The notes: generated by a model not told the origin, from the letters alone. A DNA stretch of 64,000 nucleotides from Elysia chlorotica (GCA_003991915.1 RQTK01000211.1:54978-118977); one strand, 5' to 3'. Positions 1-15,541 are shown, counted from the first letter of the stretch. Made by a program: numbers and translations.

Positions 1-38
1 AATTTTTGAACTTACTAATTATTTTTAACCCTTTTCAG

Positions 39-3000
39 GTCCAGTGGTGTTGGCAGGTGAGATACTCCGATTGTTTTTATGAACTACTTAGAGATAAATA
101 TAATTATGACATTACAGAGTCAGAAGATGCATCGCCCAATTAAAAAAAAAAAAAAAATTCACAAAATTGCAATACACTTTTTATAACAGAGCCTATTAGT
201 TTTTACTACAAGCAATTAAAAAAATAATAAGGTATGGTAGTATGTCATATACAAACCAGAGAGAAATTATTTGTATGAACTCAATTATAGAAATTACTGG
301 ATAATGATATGTTGATAAATTCATTGATTAGTATTATCAGACCATTTTAGTGGAAAATATGACTTTTGTCACACATAAAGCAATCCAAAATACGTAGTTT
401 GAAACTTACAAGAAAACCATAAAATATCTTTCTATCCATAACTTGGACTCGAACAATTGATAAAAAATGTATGCTATGTTGACCTTTCATAGGCTTAGAG
501 TATTTTCAATAGCCACATAGGCTACTAACTCCATAACGGATACAGATTGTAATATTTAAAACTGCTCATACATAATGTACACACCAATCCAGATTCAATC
601 ATTTAAAAAAAATCATGAAACAAAATAAAATATTGAAATCACAATTGTACATAATTATTATTCATGAGCATATTGTATTGATATGATACAGCAGTTACTT
701 TCATCTCCTTCTTATAGAAGTTAGATATAATTATAAAAGTATGATAACATACCATCATTTCTTGTGATTTTTTCTTGATTTCAGACAATGGTACTTGTTC
801 ATACTCAAAGGCAGCAGCATGTGTGAGTCACAAGGCACAGACCCTTCTCTATGTTAAACTGCTCAGTATTAATGAACGCAAAAGATTTTGCCAGTAAGTG
901 AACCTTTTTTTTTTTTTTCAATTTATGAATCATATAAAAAGAGGTTATTAAAAAGAGATGATTTCATCATTGGAATATTGGAAACATAAAATAATTTTAA
1001 GTTTAGTATTTTCATCTTGTTTGCACTCAATGAAATTTTCGTCTATTAGAAATATTTTGATTCGCATATTTGAGCAAGAAAGAAAATTCGAAAGATATCC
1101 TATGAAAGACATAGTTTTCGTTCTTAAATGTTTGCTAAGGTCTGAAATTAACCTCATATCATCATGAATTTTATATACCAGTAGACCCTCCCTTTGTTTT
1201 GGGATTTTTTAAACTAAATGGCAAGGCAATGTAAACTGTATTGATACAATCCTCTTTTTTTTTTATCCAATAAAAAGGTATTATTCTGAGGGTAAGACAG
1301 CTGACTGCCTCAAGAAACACCTAGACTCATGTCCTGAAGACAAGAAGACTTGGTTCACCAGAGTCAACAACCGTGTTGATCAGGTCATAGATGAGCTGGG
1401 TCTGTGTAAGCCTCCTCAAACCTGCATTATTTCAGAGGCATATGCGTGCATCAACAAATTTGGCACAGTGATCAGCCAGTATGATAGAAGTCAGGACAAA
1501 GTTGCTCTCTGCACGTAAGCGTATATAAAAAAAAAGTATATATAATATATATGTATTATTGTTGTTGTTGTTTTGATTGTGTGTATGTTCTATGTTATTT
1601 GATTACATTAAGTTTCCATGAGACTTTTTTAAATTGCAATTTTTCAACCATACATTTTTTGTTACTTTCATGTTAAATCTTCTTTGTTAAATAAGTTTTC
1701 TATTGTTTTTTTTCCAGGTGAAAATTAATTAATTTGTGGTAATTTATTTCAACAATGTCCAACGAGTTATTACCACATGAAACACCAATTAATTTGTTAT
1801 AAAAACATTGTTAACATTCAATAGTTAATTATGTCTTAAATATTGACAATCATAACCACACTCGGTAAGTTTCACGAGGCTCTAATACCATGAATTTATA
1901 TTTCTTCAGGGGAAGAGCACAAGCTGAATCATGTATCCAGTCATTTACCTTCACTTGCACCAGTGATGAGGTCGAAACAGTGACAAGTTCTTATAATGTG
2001 AGAATCTTTTTGACTAGCAAACAAATTTAACCACAAACCTAATATCTTTTCACACAGTAGAGCCTATCTGCTTTTTTATACAGGAAACAAGGTTTGTTGA
2101 ATATGGCTTAGGAAGTTTAATCCATGGAAGCACTTTCCATGCTTTATTAAAATTTAAATCGATTCAAAATCATAGAGGGAGGTAGCAATGCAAAGAAAAT
2201 GTATTAAATGGCATTTGTATTATCTCTATCCATGTTTCATAACTTGTATTATTTAACTATTTGTTGTATATTTTTCTATAGGAACTGGCAACAAAGGTGA
2301 ATCTGGAAAGCTTGTGTGATGGTGTAGAGCTACCTCCCCCACCAATTTGTCCAGAGCTGCCAGAGAAGAACCGCATGTGCTACATGGGCAATGCATTCAC
2401 ATGCTTGTTTAAATTCAGTATCAACATCTTGCAGGGAGATTCTCTCATATGGAGACAGCAGTGCATGTAAGCATTTTGTTTGGGCAATAAACTGTTCAGA
2501 AACTTTATTGAATATATCAAATAAAATAAGAGAGCAACAAGATTTGATAAAGCCATATGTTTATCTCTTATATTATTGCAAAAAGGTAACCTTGAGTCCT
2601 CTTAAATTGCGAATATCTCCCGAATTTTTTCCTATGGCCGATTTGTTTTTTTCTCTCTCTCATAATTTTACCATGTGTAACGTTTCTCCATGTTTAAAAT
2701 ATGAAAGTTTGTCAGCATCAGTTTCTCAGCAGCTTATATATATTTTGACAAATGTTTCAGGACTATACAAAAGATGATGACATGTGTTGCAAAGAGCACT
2801 TCAGGCTGCGAAGAAACAGATGAGGATGTAAAGTCCATCCGACAACTCTTGAAAGAGTTTGTGACAAAGGCTGGAGACCAATGCCCCTGGCTGACAGAAA
2901 ATCTTTGTACTGAACAAGCTGCCTGCCCTGTCAACGAGGCTGGTTGTGAGGTCGATCTGGAGTATGGACTCATGAACAGACAGACTGATGTCTGCAAGTA

Positions 3001-3136
3001 AGATATTTACATAAAGAAAAACACATAGTAACAAATATTTGTAATAAGCTCTACTTCAAGCTCAATCAATGTCTTTCCTTTCTCTCTCATTCTCTTAACG
3101 TATTTGTTTTTCCCTCTCTCACTCCCTCCTCTTCTC

Positions 3137-3199
<63 letters not shown>

Positions 3200-6100
3200 T
3201 TCGCTATAGAACTTTTTCCTTTTTTTTTTGGGGGGGGGGGGGGGGTCTTCTAAAAAACGAGGGCTCAATGTTTACACAATATAAAGTGTCAGGCCATTCA
3301 TTTTTTTCTTTTGATCGCCTGTATTTTATTCAGCAAGGACCAAACTGAAAATTAGGTATTTTTAAAATGGGTCAAATGTTTTGAAAATCACAATAAAAAT
3401 CTTATTTTAAGAAAAAAATAACTTATATAATGACATTGACTTAAACAAAACTACAAAGAGACTCAACCACATTCAAATTTAGAAGCTTTTATCATCTTTT
3501 CTATTTAAAAATTGAAAGAGCAATAAAATGTTTAGATGACATTGATATGGCTTAGTAAAACTAAATGGAGAGTACATTTTTTCAGTCTTGAAAGAGCAGC
3601 CACAGAATGTGTGACAATTAACACAGTTACATGCAACAAAGCTCAAAGAATGCAAGCTATGAACGTCATGAAGAAAAAGGTAAGTTTCATTGTTCAAAAC
3701 ATATCTTTTACTATAATCCTTTGCAAATTGGAACTTAGTATGTGCAAAATAATCATACTAAGTAAAAAAACTATAGTATACATTGCATGTATGTTAAAAA
3801 AAAAATAAACCCCATTATTTCATTATTTAAAAGTATTTTCTTCAAAAATTAGTGTTTTTGCAGAACCTTTCATCTCAATTTAAACTTTGACCATTTCAAT
3901 AAGAAAGACAGGAAGCTGGAAACTATTTAATGGGACACAACTTTTTTCTCTCTATCCCCTACATTATCAAGGGCGGCTCATATATGGCTTAATAAACCTT
4001 TTAATTCTTCACTGGCTTTAAAGTGACCTATTCTATTAATGATTACCCTTTTCCTTACCTGTTTAGCTGAGAGCAGCTGGTCTACCTGGAGACCTTATGT
4101 GTGATGACGGCAATATCGAAGGACACCTCTACTCATTTTTCATTGCCTCTGGAGATGTCACAGTGGAAGGCAAAAAAGCAACTGCATGCGCCAACTATGA
4201 CAGTCTGTACAACAGCATCAACGCACAGTTCTCCAACCCAGAATCAAAGGAATATGTCGCCTTGGCCAAAAGCCTCATTGATCAGCTATACAAAGAGAGA
4301 GATAAAGAATGTGATGGTGTGTTCGGACTAAGTGAAACAAAACAAAACAAAAAATATTAATTTTTAATGATATGTTTTTTGTAATGTTCAGTATGATCAG
4401 GAATTAAAAAATGACAATTTCCTTATGGAATAATGTACAATGTATTCCAATATTGAAGGGTTTAAATGTAGGCTAATAAATGCAAAACAAAACAGAAAAA
4501 AAGGAGTAGGAGTAGTTTTTTTCTAAAGTAATTGTGAAGTGAAAACTTTTTATCTAATAAGAAATTCTATTTTCCAGCTTACACTTACAACATATCTGCT
4601 GAAATATCTTTTCCGCTGTGAAAATAATGTATGGCACATGTTTTTAATGGGGTTTTTTCCCCTGTGTTACATACAATTTGTTTCAGGTCGTGTCAGTGAT
4701 GAATGTGCTGTTCATTTCCCAGTCAAGAGCTTTGCTACACTCATAACAGACCTTATGGTGAAAGACGAACTACACCTCACATCTTTCTGCGCGTATGTGA
4801 TCCTTCACCTATGTGGTCTTTGTTTCTGTTTAGGAGATTTCAAATAAAAAACGAAATTACCTTTGTTATCTGTACCATTTGGCCTACAGGGCTAAAAAGC
4901 CATCACAGAATGTACTCCTGCTCTATAGAAAGAAAAAAACAAACAAAACAAAACAAAATACCCTTGTATTGCAAGGATTTAAAGTGAATCCTTATGAAAT
5001 ATTTTCGTATTTTTTTAAGTCTTAAATTTTTCTCATAAATAGATTTGAAGAGATTTATCAAAATACTGGCTGATACTTTTGTTGTTTATTATGCAAAATA
5101 TAAAAAATCACCATAACTTGTATCTTATTTTACACTTCTAACCTTTCTCAGACAAGCACGGGCACTGATGCTTAAGAACAATACTAGCAGCTGCAACTCA
5201 GAGATTTATAATGTGCTTCTGACACGTAAGTATAGTTTTAAAGTTTGTTTTTGAAAACAGTTATTTCAACTGCATAAATTAATTATAGTCTTATTACTAT
5301 TAGAACAGCATGTACGCCAAAGCTGTTCATGTTTATTTACTATATGTTCTAAATCATTATCTTATTATTTGCACTAAATATCATGTTATAAATTATTAAG
5401 GAAAGTTGTGATCTTTACTCTCACAGCATACACAAGTAAATGTCTTGATCAAGTTGTGTCATGTAATGATGCTGAAGCGAAAATCGCAGAGTGCATTGCT
5501 AGTTTTGGCAACTCCTCTAGCTTGTCTTGCAGGTAGGTAGAACACATGTTAGGGCCCTTTTTCATAACTTTTGAGTAATTTCGATGTTAATTCTTTTAAG
5601 ATGCCGTTGTAACTGTAGTATCACAGAAATGTAAAGTTTCTGCAAATAACAATATTTTAAATAAGAAGAAACTATTATTTATTCGACCCAAAATCTATGA
5701 ATTTGGGCCCTGAAAATGCAAAGTATGTAAAAAAAATATTTAAACAAGCTCATATAAAGAGGAATAAAATTGTATACCTTACAAAGAAACATCAAAACAT
5801 AAAGATAATAAATCAGTGAAGAACTACACTATGATAAACTGAGTTTTTCCATAAACTAAACATTTCTAAATAATTATGCTGTGATCATGTTAGTACGATT
5901 TTAATTCCTATAACCATCTGGTACGTATAAAATTACATTACAGAGGTCTTTAAATACCAGCAATGTTTAAGAGGATCAGGATAGCAGGCCTACTAATCAA
6001 CTTGCAATTGTTGCAAAAACTTAGTTTATGATTTATTAATTTTGCTGAATATATTTTGCAAATTAATTTATATGTTGTAATTTCCTAATTTTTATACATA

Positions 6101-6297
6101 ATTATTCATTTCTTATGAGAGATATTTGCACTTAATTAATGAAACAATTATTAAGGAGTTTTTTCCCCTCATATTTTCGGAACAGTGATCAACAAAAGGC
6201 TGCAGAGTGTGTTTCCACTTATCTGCCTTCTCACTGTATGTACAAGAGTGAGTGGCTTAATGATGTCATCCTCTGCCCAGAGGTTGTTGTCCTCCAG
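39..6297 (+). other. Cys-rich tandem repeat region of the VWDE-like protein
   Basis: The first 12 exons encode a secreted-type region with recurring Cys spacing, for example CSYSKAAAC...DSC, CIISEAYAC...SFTFTC, CYMGNAFTC...CVAKSTSGC, ECVTINTVTC, CNDAEAKIAEC and AAECVSTYLPSHC. The units are roughly 90-110 residues, predicted mostly helical, with paired cysteines, and suggest ancient internal duplication. They resemble helical Cys-rich modules such as DUF19 only in general pattern; I do not assign a named domain. N-glycosylation sequons occur (NNTS, NSSS). More repeats probably lie upstream of the window. Confidence 0.7.
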
Positions 6298-9200
6298 GTA
6301 ATACTCAAATGACTAACAGAAGTCTATTTATTTAAATGGAATTAATGGAAAATGATGCTAAGCTCAGAAAAACCACAGAGAAAATGTGATAGATATTCTC
6401 CCAAAATTTGTGCTATGCAAATAACATTTTTAACTGGAGTAAGAAGTAAGCAAAACTTGAGTTGTTTAGGTTGGTTCAAATTCCACTTTATCTGAGCAAA
6501 ATAATATTCAACTTATGTAAGAGGAAAAAACAAACAAAACTTAAATTTTGTTTGTTTTTAACACACATGGTATTGACACATTTTCCTAAAATTTTGTTGG
6601 ATTCAAATAGGATTATCAGGATATTTTGCTTTTTTGAAAAACAAGTGTTTTTGAAATTTCCTTCACCCATTTCATTTGTGATTGAATATTTTTGTCAGTT
6701 AATCAGTAATACCCACAACAGAATAGGATATGATCCTAATTTTTGCACTATTTGACTAGGAGGTGTAAACATCTTTATAGATTTTAAGAGGCATTGTTTT
6801 CATATAATAAATCATTCGAAGTAATTGAAATATACTTGAACCAACTATTTGAAGGAAGCTGTAAGAGACAATACATTGAGTAACCAATTATTCTATATTT
6901 TTTCAATATTGAAGCATTTCGCAGCTTTTTGAGATTCTTCTCATATACCCTTTAACATCAATTAGTAAAGACACAATTCTTTCTGCACAGGCCACACACA
7001 CAGAGCGTTCAAAACAGTTTGTGTGTGAGGCTGGCCTCTATGGATACTTTGGGTGGAAGCGTGTGGCTGGATCTGAAAACTTTACCATCACAATCAACAC
7101 AGTGGCTGATGATGCAGATTCTGTGCCAAGGTATATATAACATGAAATAAAAGAGATATCTTAATACTAGTTGTAATGAGAGATTGATAAGCCATCATAA
7201 AGGAAGCATAAACAACAAAACGACTTACTTGTACATGTAACTTTGAAACCTCTCTGAGGAATTTCGAATAACACTTGTGCAGAGGGGATATAGTTTAAAC
7301 CAGGCGTATTTCATTGACCCTTTAAAATGAAAATGAAAATAAAAATTGCAACGTAGTATGTTGCACTGTTATGGAAACAGGGAACAAGTCACCGCATCAA
7401 ACACAAATGATTCGAGATGCATGTTGTGCTCTAAATAAACAGATAACTTATTTTCTGACTCCAAATTGGTTTCTGTTTCAGGTGCCTGAAGGGACCTAAC
7501 GAAAATGATCCAATCCCTCAGTTGTTTTACGCCAAGCCCAGATCACTGCAGCCAACTAATGGGGAGGTAATGTTTAAGGTGTATGGTCGAGAAGACTACA
7601 AACAAGATGGCCCGCAAGCTGTGGATGTCAGCTTCACTGTAGATGCAGGATCTGCATCCTTCCAGCTACCTTCAACCAAGGTAAATAAATGGAAATCCTT
7701 TATAAGACTATCAAACACCGCACTCAACACACACACACACATTACAATTTGATTTCTGTCTTGTTCTGACACAGAATACAGTAAAGACATCCTTCCTGAA
7801 AAATATTGAAGTATAGTGAAATCTATTTTTTAGCTTTTCAAAAAACGATAACTTAGAAGAAAAAAAAAGAATATATGCATATTTCATATTTTAATAATTC
7901 ATTTGAAAACTTGTAAGAAGTTAATTTGGATTTACCCTCTCTTTTTAAGGTGTATGTGAGTGACAGGAACATTCCAAACTCTGCCTGTTCTTCTATCAAT
8001 GACCCGCACATCAGAACCCATGATGGCATGTAAGTATTTTTTAAGCAAACAGTATAACTAACGTAGAGGTTTATACACACCCAATCAGAATAAAAAATAA
8101 CCATGCAGTGCTTTGATATATCAAGTTGAAAATATGTCTTTGGAGAGTATTTTAACTGTATTACCCTTATCTGATAGTTTATACATGGTCTACAAAACAT
8201 AATGCTACTTTGAAAAAGAAATAGTGCATCAAAGAAACAAACAACCAGGTTTATTAGCTTATATTTGGTTCTCAGATTTTAATTTTAAAGCAAACCTTTC
8301 CTTACAACTCACGTTTATCATGTATTCACAGCAAATACAACAACATGGACACAGGGAGATTCATTCTATTCAGACACAAAATGTTTGCCGAGGCGGTGAG
8401 TCAATGTGAATAAGAAAATAATAATATAATGCCAATTTAACCTGGCAAAGCATCTTTCTGGTTATAATTTTGTCTTTCAGCCTCTTAAATGTAAGAAATA
8501 AAATTGTGGACAAATTAATTAAAAATATGGCACAAACTTGGTAATCTAAATTGATCTCCTTTCTCCTCGGTTTGGGTGTCAAATTCCATGCAATGAAAAT
8601 GAGTCTTGCAAGTAAGCTTTTTACCTCTAAAAGCTGGTTTACTCCTACATGAAAAGTAATAAATACAATAAAGAGGGATAGCTGTAGCCTATAATGTATG
8701 TTTAGCATGTAAATACTTACCCAACATTTCAAGTGTGAGTATTACCATCTACAACTTCGAGCACCATAATAAAATATTCATTTTCCTAACTATTTCTTTG
8801 TTGGTAGAATGTGACTGATTGAACAAAGAAGTGTGCTAATTGCATAATTTTATCAATTTCTGTACAGGTTGTGGTCCAGTACAGTCAATGTTCCACGTAT
8901 GGATCATGTAACTGTGGTGTCAAAGTCTATGCTGGGAAGAGCACAGTCACTTTTGACCTGTGCGACCAAAACACTGACATTGTCTCTTATTTTGCTGAGA
9001 CAGGAGCAGACACACTGGATCAACAGAGAATGGCTGTCATGTTGGAAAATGATCTCAAGACTTACACAGTAAGCCCCGCTTTATCGATGTATGCAATTTT
9101 ACAAAGAAAGGGAAAAATGATTGTTAACCTGCCAAGATAAGTAATTTATAAAAATATCTTTAAGTTTGATATTCATAAATTGTTGAAAAAAAATAAATAC

Positions 9201-12200
9201 GCTACCTAAACTTTTATTCTAAAATCTCAAAGAATATAGAAATGCAGAATATTTTTTTCACATTTCAACTTAAGCATTTACAATAAATCTTTCATGTTAG
9301 TTTTTATATTCTTAATACAAGATTAGTTCTTAATATAATTCTTAATTTTACAAGGTGGTTCTCCTGGATTCTGGAACACTGGTAAAAGTAAGGATTGAGG
9401 GCAAGTACATGAATGTGTGGGTGATGCCATCTGCCAAAGACATTGGGGCCACACAAGGTTTGATTTTTTTTCTATTCTTGATCAATCTAACCAACACAGA
9501 CATATTCATAGGCCTATATAATTATGTATATATATATGTATATATATATATATATATATNNATATATATTTAAAACAAAACCTGTCGCAAGCTATGTTCT
9601 TCTCTTATCAGGCGATTTGTGTTTTGGTTGCATTTAACAACAGGAAACATTTCCTGTGATGCAGTGTTAGAATATCTCTTTTCTTTAGTTCAAAGTTGGT
9701 GTCTTCATAAGTGTTTGTTGAAAAAAAGATACAACCTCAACAAGTCTTCATTCAAAATACACCATAAGATGCACCATAAGATGTATGACGCAAAATGAGG
9801 CGAACATGTTTGAAAATTAAAAAACAACAAGAAAGACCATCAAATACAGTGGGAAATCATAAAAACAAATAAAACCATACACACCAGCAACAAAAGTGTA
9901 TAGTATTTACATGTGTAATATGTTGCTTTTTTAAAGGCCAAATTTGATGGACTTAAGATTACAAACTGTTGTGCAATATTCAGTGAGTTGAGCTCTCTTT
10001 TTAACTCTTGGTGTGTTCAGGTCTATGCGGTGTGTATGATGGTGATGGCTACAATGACTTCCAGCTTCCCGACTTCTCACAGTACCAGATTCAAAAGACA
10101 GATGGTGAGCCTGGAGAGCTTGTCCCTAATGACTTCAACAACAAATGGAAAATGTAAGAGAAAATCATTAACACTTCGATTTGCTAAAGCCTGTAGTTTG
10201 AGACACTTCTTCAATTTTGTATTATATGGGAAGTTTAATGTGCTATTCTCTAAAGAAAACACTGTATTGGATTGTATGTTTCCTCTCTTTAAAATTCTTG
10301 TAGAGAAAAAAAAAATGGAAATGTATCCAATAATAAATATTTATACTATTATTTGCGCAAGTCCTCAACAGATATAATGACAACACGTTTTATTTGAAAG
10401 AGAAAATAAAGAATAAGAAGCTTGAGTTGAACAATTAGTATTAGGAAAAGTGTGTGGTATCTACTTCGCATACATACCTAGAATGTGCTTAAAATTATTA
10501 TAAATTAATCCACTTGGAACAGAACAAAGGCTCAGGCTGATGACTACAACCAGGTGTTTGTTCAAAATGTGACCATCTCCACTGACCCAGTGCCTGTGTA
10601 CTGCCAGACCTGGACTCCAGGATCAGGAAAAGATTCAGTCACCAAGTGCGGAAAATGGGCCAATCTTGCCCTCTGTGGACTTGTAAATGGTAATTCTGAG
10701 TCATCTTTGGTTGCACAGTTTAAAAGCTAATGCTATGCATTTTTTAATGAAAGCAGAAGATTACAGCTATAAATATATAGTTAATAAATAAATAAAACCA
10801 TACTTTTATTACTTTCTCTGATATATGGCTGAGAGAATTACAAATCTTTGGGAAATCTAACCACTTAAATGTTATTTGCTGGCTAAAATAATGGTAAACT
10901 AAGATCTTAAAGAATACATAATAAAACTGGAGCTTTTTAATATAATGTAAAGCACACATATCCTGCTTTAGGTGAAGACCAAACTGCTTCTCTACTGGCC
11001 AACTTTAAACAAGACATGAGCAGTAGCACTTCCAGGCGAAAACGCCAGGCACCCAACCCAATTGATGATGTTGAAGAACCAACTTCAGTTCAGGTAATAT
11101 CAACTTTGCAATAAATTTGTATCAATTTTAACAATAATTTCTAATATTTAATATTGGGGCTTTTAGCATCTTATGAGGGCATGTCAATTTTTCAATGTTC
11201 AAAGTTACTTCTGTCCAGTCCATATTTAATGGCTAGTGCTGTAACAGCACCTCTGGGTGTAACAATACCCTCACCATGCCCCCTTTTTCTCCTGTTAAAA
11301 TTTAGTAAAAAAATTACTGCTTTACTGGCACCCAGAGGATCTTTTGTGTTATAACGGAAAGAGATAAAGAAGGAGCATGAATCGAATAATTAAAAACCTA
11401 GAAAAAAAAAAAGAAGAAGAAGAAGAAAAATGTCTTTTAGCCATAAGCATGCTATGTGGTCATCATTTTTGTGTGTGTACATCCCCTTACTTTCTTATGA
11501 ATCTTGTGTAACAAGCAATATGGTGCTTTCTGACTAGCCTCATCTTTCCTTTCCCTTTACCCAATTTATTATTCCATAGGCTCTACCTGAGTACCTGTCT
11601 GGAGCAGGGGGCTATCGCTAGATTTAGTAGAAGTTGTAAGACTAAAGCCGTCGTACTCCTCCTCCTCACCCCCTCCTAGCTTTCACACAGACAGTCGCCA
11701 GTTATGAAACAAAGATCTAGACTAATCTAGCACTAGTAGCGATAGCAGTAGCATGAATCAATCAAGGCAAGAACACTGCTAGTCCAAGTATAAACGTACC
11801 AACGTTCAAGCATAGGGCAATGACTAGATCTATTTTTAAAAGGACATTAGGCCTACAGTCAGTTGCACATGTGTGGTTAAAGAAATGGAAAGTGGGGAGT
11901 CATTTGTTACACAATGTAGGCCTACTAGCTGTATGAGTCTATTTTATCAAGGGAAGCAACTTATGATATTATTTTAATTGTGTCCCATTTTTCTGTGTTT
12001 TCGCCCCTCAGTTATTTAATGGGTACATGCACATAGAGTTTATACACAAATGGTTTTAATGTGCTATGCTGTAACGTCACTTTGGTATAACGGCAATTTG
12101 AAAAAAGTCATGTTTGTGCTGTTTTTATCAGAGTCCAAATATAGTTTCATTGTTTCCTCACCGTCTTGTTGTTTTTGTTACACCAAGAAAGCTAAAAACA

Positions 12201-12689
12201 AGCAGAATTTTCTTTGGAACTTTATATAATGAACACCTACATAATAAGTCTTTGCCTCTTGTCATACCTAGACTGCTACGTGGCCCACAGAAAGTGGGTG
12301 GACCTTGGAGACAGCTACTGCATGGTGCTTGGATAATATCCCAGACAACACACTTCAAATGTGCACCGACGCTGTGGCTTCTTTGGATGGCACTTTGCAG
12401 TCATTCCAGTTGGATGAACAAGTTCAAGATTGTATAGGGGATATTAAGGTATGTTTACTTAATCTCACCATACTATTTAACTGTTCTCTCTAAATTTGAA
12501 AAAATAAAGTACAATTAATATGCTCTACAGAAAAGATGATAAAAACAATTGGTCAAAGCTATAACTTAAAGATTACACTTTAGAAATACACCAGTTCAGC
12601 AAATTCAAAGAAACATACGATATTTATTTGACATGTAACTTATACATTGATATAGATCTTCTTCTACTACTGCAACTACTACCACTACG

Positions 12690-12761
<72 letters not shown>

Positions 12762-15541
12762 GCTTCTACTACTACTATATTGCCTTCCTTTCCCTGTTGC
12801 TGTAACACAAAATATACTTCTCAAGATTCCCACTCATTACTGCATACTTTTATAGGCATCTGATGGGACTGAATGGCTTGAGGGAGCGCGTATCTCTGCC
12901 TATCAACACTGCATCACAGAATTGAACCAGAACCCGGGTTACCAGAACAATGCTGAGAGCAGCAATCTAGCCATCCAGTTCCTGGACGCTACCTGCACAC
13001 CTCCAGACTGCAACGGACATGGGTCCTGCTCTACAGGTTTGTTACTTTCTTTAACCCTAATTGTATTTTGTGTTTTCAAACCTGAATTGCATGTCAGGAT
13101 ACATTTTGACCCCATGTTTCGTACAGAGAGAAAAATTATGCATTCCTATCCGTACATCAGGGGTACATTTCGACAAAGGAAAAAACAATATGCGCATACA
13201 TGTACACAAAGACAGTGCAAAGATCTTAAGTTGGGGGTAATTTTTACCAAAGGCGTCAGTAATTCTCTTGTTTTACTATACTCCTTAGAAATTTATTTTT
13301 GAAACTACATGTATTCCTAAGTCATTCATTTCTCCAAAGGTAGAGGCTAGAGAGACCCCAGATAGGGCCTGCCTAGCTAGGTAGGCCAAATTTGTAAATG
13401 GAAAGGGAGAGAGACAAAGGAAATAGAACCAAAAATTAGAAACACTTCAAACAATGCACAATCATATTCTGTACTTTATTTGCCTTCATTAATCTAGGTA
13501 CTTGCAACTGTTATGAGGGCTACTATGGCACCAGTTGTGACATTTCCGCCAAGGACCTTACGCCTCCAGTGCTCAAAGAGCCAGAAGATGGCGTCCACAT
13601 GTGTGAGATTGACTCCAACTCTGACTGCTCCTCTGTCTTCATCAGCGGATCCAACTTTGTATCTTCATCAAAACTGTCCTGTCACTACCAAGAGGTCAAG
13701 GTAAGTATTAAGTTTTGTGAGTATATTAGGTATAACATTCTTTTGACCAACAATTTTTTTTCAATAAATGATTAAAAATTCAGGTGAGAAAAAATAGAAT
13801 GTTATTTTGTATGGTTAAAAAATCTTACTTAATTTTCAGGTGACTGAGATGGGCCAGAGCGAGGTATCTGGGTCTCTAATACAGGTTGCTAAGGCCCAAT
13901 TGATTGCCAGAGATCGTGTGCAATGTGACCTAGGAGATCGAAGTTCAATGAAGAGGTCCCTACGTATCTCAGTCAGCAACGATGGCGTAACACCTCACTC
14001 CCAGTATCAGCTGTTCGTCGCCTATGATCCTGTGTGCTACATCTGTGATTTGTCTACATGTACCAGACAGGTAATAATAAAAAAAAAATTGCTTTTTTTA
14101 TTCCTAGAGTTGCATATCAGATAAGGACTCATTTTGGTACATTGACTTCAAATTTTAGTTTAAAAAGTTACATTTTTGTGAAATTAGCCAGAAAAAAGAA
14201 GAATGATAATATTTCATGATGGATACATTTTCCTTTCAAAATGTGAATGCACAATATAAGAAAACGTAATCTTAGATAATTGTGAGTCGATCCCATATAT
14301 ATAACAGAATATTTATTATCGGTAGAGAATACTGAAAAGAGCAAACTAATCAGCTTTAAGTTGCTTAATTGACTATTTGGATACTTAGCATCAGCAAATT
14401 TAAAATTTTCTTTTCTATGAGCCAACTAGTACTAGTAATAACTTGATGCCAATCTGGAAAATTGGAAGTTCAAAAGTGATTTATTGAAACTAATATCAAC
14501 TTTTCTTATTAAAACTTTTAAGATAGTGTGTTGCCTGTTTATTTAAAACCAAAAGTTTGAGACATTGTCAAGACTAAGAAATTTTGTATTCTACAGACTG
14601 ATGTTTGTGTTATTGGAGATACATGTGTTAAGCCTGGAGTTTCATCCATATATGATGACTGCGAGTACTGCAACTTGGATAATCCTACTACATGGACTAT
14701 TCGCACAGGTTAGGAACATCATTGTTTATTTAAGCCTATATAGATAAAGAGTTTTGAAGGGGTTACAAGTTGAATAGAAGCTGACTTAAGAAGTACTTTC
14801 TGTTTGTTATACCATACATATAAAAAAATACCTATTTACCTGTAGATCAAGAAACATTTTGTGTTTCATTTTTTTTCTTTTAGAGCTGGATCACTGCAAA
14901 GAAAAACATCAAGTTGACTCGGATGGCTCACATAACCTTGTGCCTCTGATTGGTGCAGGTTGTGCCCTACTTGCTCTCCTAGTCCTTGCTGTTATTGGGC
15001 TGATTGTCTTCTTGAAGAGGTAAAGCTTCCCACTCTCTTTTCAATTCCCTTTACTTTGAACTTATTTGAATGTAGGAGATAGGCTCAAACCACAAATTTC
15101 TATTAATAGCACTAGATAGCTCATTGATGTCACAGCACGGTGGAACTTGAATGTTACTGCGGAGAAGAAAAAGGGGGGGCTGGAAGCACTGTGATGCACT
15201 AAGGCATGATGTGCTAGGTTAGGCCTAGCGGGCCTGTGCCTATAGTTATACAAAACAATGTTACATGATGAGCACATCTATGTATGTAATAAATCACAGC
15301 TTAAAGAGGCAACTTCAAGACATTGTTGTTACATCTAGTTAAAGCAGTAGATTGCATCAGGTAAATTTAATTTTTTGTTATTTAATTTTTGTGTTGTTAA
15401 TTTATTTAGCTGTCAATCGAACGCTTCCGCCTGGTTCTACTGACTGCGTATGTTTTAGTGCAAGTTGCTCACATAATAATAATAGTTATAATCATAATAA
15501 TAATAATAACAACAACAACAATAATAATAATAATAATAATG

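Noticed and set aside
12605-12855. Poly-Leu, poly-Ser and poly-Val ORFs
   Set aside because: They are translations of the CTA microsatellite in an intron.
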